From contig NZ_CP151803.1 of the NCBI RefSeq assembly GCF_038446955.1, positions 372,001-436,000 on the forward strand: 64,000 nt of DNA, read 5' to 3'. This document shows positions 62,022-64,000 of the stretch, one piece after another (the first letter of the stretch is position 1; every line of letters starts with the position of its first letter). The DNA is from Pedobacter sp. FW305-3-2-15-E-R2A2 (GTDB lineage: Bacteria; Bacteroidota; Bacteroidia; Sphingobacteriales; Sphingobacteriaceae). Below the pieces are notes generated by a model. The model was given only the letters and a program-made list of their open reading frames with translations, made no database searches and was not told the origin of the DNA. A program made the translations under genes and the position numbers.

Positions 62022-64000
62022 CTATTTCTTAGGGTTATTCTTTTGCTGTTCGTTAAGAATGGCCTCTTTGTTAATTAACTGCCTGGTTTTGGGGATTTCT
62101 CCATGCTGGGCTTTTTTCTTTTGATCTCTTTTGTACTTTCCTGTTATTTTCTGAAGGAATTCCCTGAAGCTGTCAAACTGTTGGGTATAAACCAGACCTA
62201 ATGAGGTCACATTGTTGTTCTGATTGATGCCGGACGTTGTAAAGATCGTTTGTTGTGTGGGCGGTTTATTGGATACCTTGCCAACCAATGTCCCATCCTT
62301 TTTGATCAAACCGAGAATTTCTACCTCACCTCCTACATTATTTCTTGTGAAACCTGAAAGAGATAAATCATTTGTGCTGCCTCTGTTTACAATACCGGCA
62401 TTCAGAATGATGCGGTCATTAAAAAGTCTGAACGAGGCATTAGCTTCCGTTAACGAGCGAACATTGAAGTCTACAAAGTCCAGGTTTAAAGAAGAAAGCA
62501 CATTATTCAGCTGATTGAATAACAGTTCTGTTGCAGTACTGGTTACCCCGTTGGTTAACTGTTTTCCTAAATCCTCATTTCCTGTGCCGGGAGCAAAGCT
62601 TCTTCTGATGATTAAGCTCAATGCCTGTAAATTAAGGTTATTGGAATCGTTGAAGTAAGCTTGCATTTCTTCCTTGATTGCAGGATTCGATGGGAAGAAG
62701 ATATCCAGTTTAATATCAGGTTTTAACAATAGCCCTGAGAGTCCCATTTCCACTTCGGTTAATACCCGCTCATCTTTACTGCTGCCTGGATCTCTGTTGG
62801 CTGCAGTATAAAGGTCTCTCAAGCTTGTTCTAAGCGCGTATATCGCCTTTAATTGTATTTGGGCAGCAGTAGGGTTGCCTGTCCAGCGGATGGTGCCACC
62901 TTGCCTGATATTGAATTTCTTGTTGATCACCTCCTGTGCGGTGAAATCGAAACTACCATTTTCAATGATATAATCTCCAGACATATCGAAATCACCCAGA
63001 CTATTGATCTTTAAAGTCAGGTCAGTCGCATTTCCTCTTCCGCTGAGGTTTCCCAGACTGGTGAAAATATTGGCCACACTGTTCGCGTCCACATCCAGTT
63101 TCAGATTCATGGTAAGCCCGTCAAAACTGGTTTGCTTTTTCACTGTTTTAGTCGTGTCCTTACTTACAAATGTGATGAAATCCTTACTCGAAACCGTTTC
63201 AGAACTATTTAGCGGAAGGTTAAATACGGTTCCTTTCTCCGTTTTTGCATCAATATCAATGAACATCCGGTTGGTAGGTCCCTTGAATATAAATGTTCCG
63301 GTTCCGTAGGCCTGTCCGTAGTAAACCGGATTGTCCTTTTCGGTCGTGTTGAGTGCCATGAAGTTTTTGGCCTTCACAATGACATCAATTGTTGGATTGT
63401 CAATGTCATTCAGGTCGACAGTTCCGTTTGCCACTGCCTGGTTATTGTCTACGTCAATTAGTTTAAGGTCATGAATTCTAATCACACTATTGTCAATTAC
63501 CACCTGATCATTGAGTGTATAGGCTGTTTGAAGGTAATTGATCGTCATTTTTCCCTTATCAAATGCCACTTCTCCATTGATCGCTGGTTTTTCGAAAGGA
63601 CCTTTAACCGTCAGGTCGGCCGAGATATTCCCTTTTAGTTTGGAAACGAGTTTTTTTACGAAGGGCTCCAGAACAGCTAGTTCCGTTTCATCCAGCTTCA
63701 CATGAACGTCTAATTCTTTTTTCTCCAGATCAAGGCTTCCTCTCGCTCTCAATGTTTCTTTGTCATGCGCAATAATGGTGGTGTAGATGTTGGCCACATT
63801 GTTGGCCTTATGGTAGGAAGAGGTATCCGTCAAACTTCCAATGTAAGTATTGTTGAAGCTGAGGGAATCTATCGTAATGTTATCAGAAATTCTGGGCGAT
63901 TTTAATACCTGATAGAGTTTGGTTTCTCCATTCAGGTGTCCGGATAGTTTAACACCAAGGCCTTTAACAAAAGGATTTAAGGTTTCCAGATCAAATTTTT
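62022..64000 (-). CDS. Translocation/assembly module TamB-like protein (C-terminal part)
   Basis: The minus-strand frame from the stop at 62022 stays open to the window edge, so at least 659 residues of a larger envelope protein are present. The start lies outside. The sequence is a long row of short beta strands. The C-terminal DUF490/TamB domain shows FNIRQGGTIRWTGNP..., VEMGLSGLLLKPDIKLDIFFPS and a basic Lys/Asn-rich tail. The phrase LxPFVKxLxxKLxG recurs near 63645 and 63960, which suggests repeated modules. TamB-type proteins bridge the inner and outer membranes and help lipid or beta-barrel transport. Confidence 0.9.
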   Translation of the reverse strand, partial: KFDLETLNPFVKGLGVKLSGHLNGETKLYQVLKSPRISDNITIDSLSFNNTYIGSLTDTSSYHKANNVANIYTTIIAHDKETLRARGSLDLEKKELDVHVKLDETELAVLEPFVKKLVSKLKGNISADLTVKGPFEKPAINGEVAFDKGKMTINYLQTAYTLNDQVVIDNSVIRIHDLKLIDVDNNQAVANGTVDLNDIDNPTIDVIVKAKNFMALNTTEKDNPVYYGQAYGTGTFIFKGPTNRMFIDIDAKTEKGTVFNLPLNSSETVSSKDFITFVSKDTTKTVKKQTSFDGLTMNLKLDVDANSVANIFTSLGNLSGRGNATDLTLKINSLGDFDMSGDYIIENGSFDFTAQEVINKKFNIRQGGTIRWTGNPTAAQIQLKAIYALRTSLRDLYTAANRDPGSSKDERVLTEVEMGLSGLLLKPDIKLDIFFPSNPAIKEEMQAYFNDSNNLNLQALSLIIRRSFAPGTGNEDLGKQLTNGVTSTATELLFNQLNNVLSSLNLDFVDFNVRSLTEANASFRLFNDRIILNAGIVNRGSTNDLSLSGFTRNNVGGEVEILGLIKKDGTLVGKVSNKPPTQQTIFTTSGINQNNNVTSLGLVYTQQFDSFREFLQKITGKYKRDQKKKAQHGEIPKTRQLINKEAILNEQQKNNPKK

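Overview
The window reads as chromosome of a Bacteroidota bacterium of the Sphingobacteriaceae, most likely Pedobacter or a close relative. The basis is the character of the 16S/23S genes, Bacteroidota-type promoters (-7 element TAnnTTTG), a 16S 3' end of GGAATACCTCCTTTCT, and family-typical proteins: FtsX-type permeases, LemA/TPM genes, a two-domain RibBA, a catalytic-only methylmalonyl-CoA mutase subunit, and a TamB-like protein. No prophage, transposase, integrase or CRISPR array is visible.

Layout. 1-9.96 kb: housekeeping genes (rlmD, ispH, hemH, waaA), a secreted serine hydrolase, a GIN-domain protein, a phosphoribosyltransferase and an acyltransferase/glycosyltransferase-like pair. 10.0-15.1 kb: nucleotide-sugar genes (ugd, UDP-glucuronate decarboxylase, galE, rfbB) closed by a 20-bp-stem bidirectional terminator. 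15.1-27.3 kb: an ABC permease, an A-type Fe-S carrier, a B12-dependent mutase subunit, dnaA with an upstream DnaA box, a LemA/TPM/Nudix operon, a Cys-rich lipoprotein, an FAD oxidoreductase, DinB-like and CoA-binding proteins. 27.5-41.3 kb: two nearly identical rRNA operons (16S-tRNA-Ile-tRNA-Ala-23S-5S) in direct orientation. Between them lies one secreted DUF1028-like gene with an in-frame stop in its signal peptide. 41.6-44.4 kb: a subtilase and a secreted unknown.

44.6-58.2 kb is the most interesting part. Two paralogous regulators, each a CxxC heavy-metal-associated (HMA) domain joined to an AraC-type DNA-binding domain, stand before a Cu+-type P1B ATPase. Then follow an adaptor/RND/TolC efflux operon, an MFS pump, a flavin reductase gene with an in-frame stop, and a cluster of small HMA-like and His-motif proteins. 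Upstream of five of these transcription units I find the same element: two 12-bp direct repeats with a 21-bp period (GAAATTYTATAA, 9 nt, GCAATWGTATAA). Each is followed by exactly 22 nt and a -7 element, and none has a -33 TTG in the gap. The geometry fits activator-dependent promoters bound by the HMA-AraC proteins, so the locus looks like one metal-sensing regulon that also commands a drug-type efflux pump.

58.2-64 kb: a tRNA 3'-end-like remnant, tRNA-Met, a START-like protein, an LptF/LptG permease, ribBA, and the C-terminal part of a TamB-like protein that runs off the window end.
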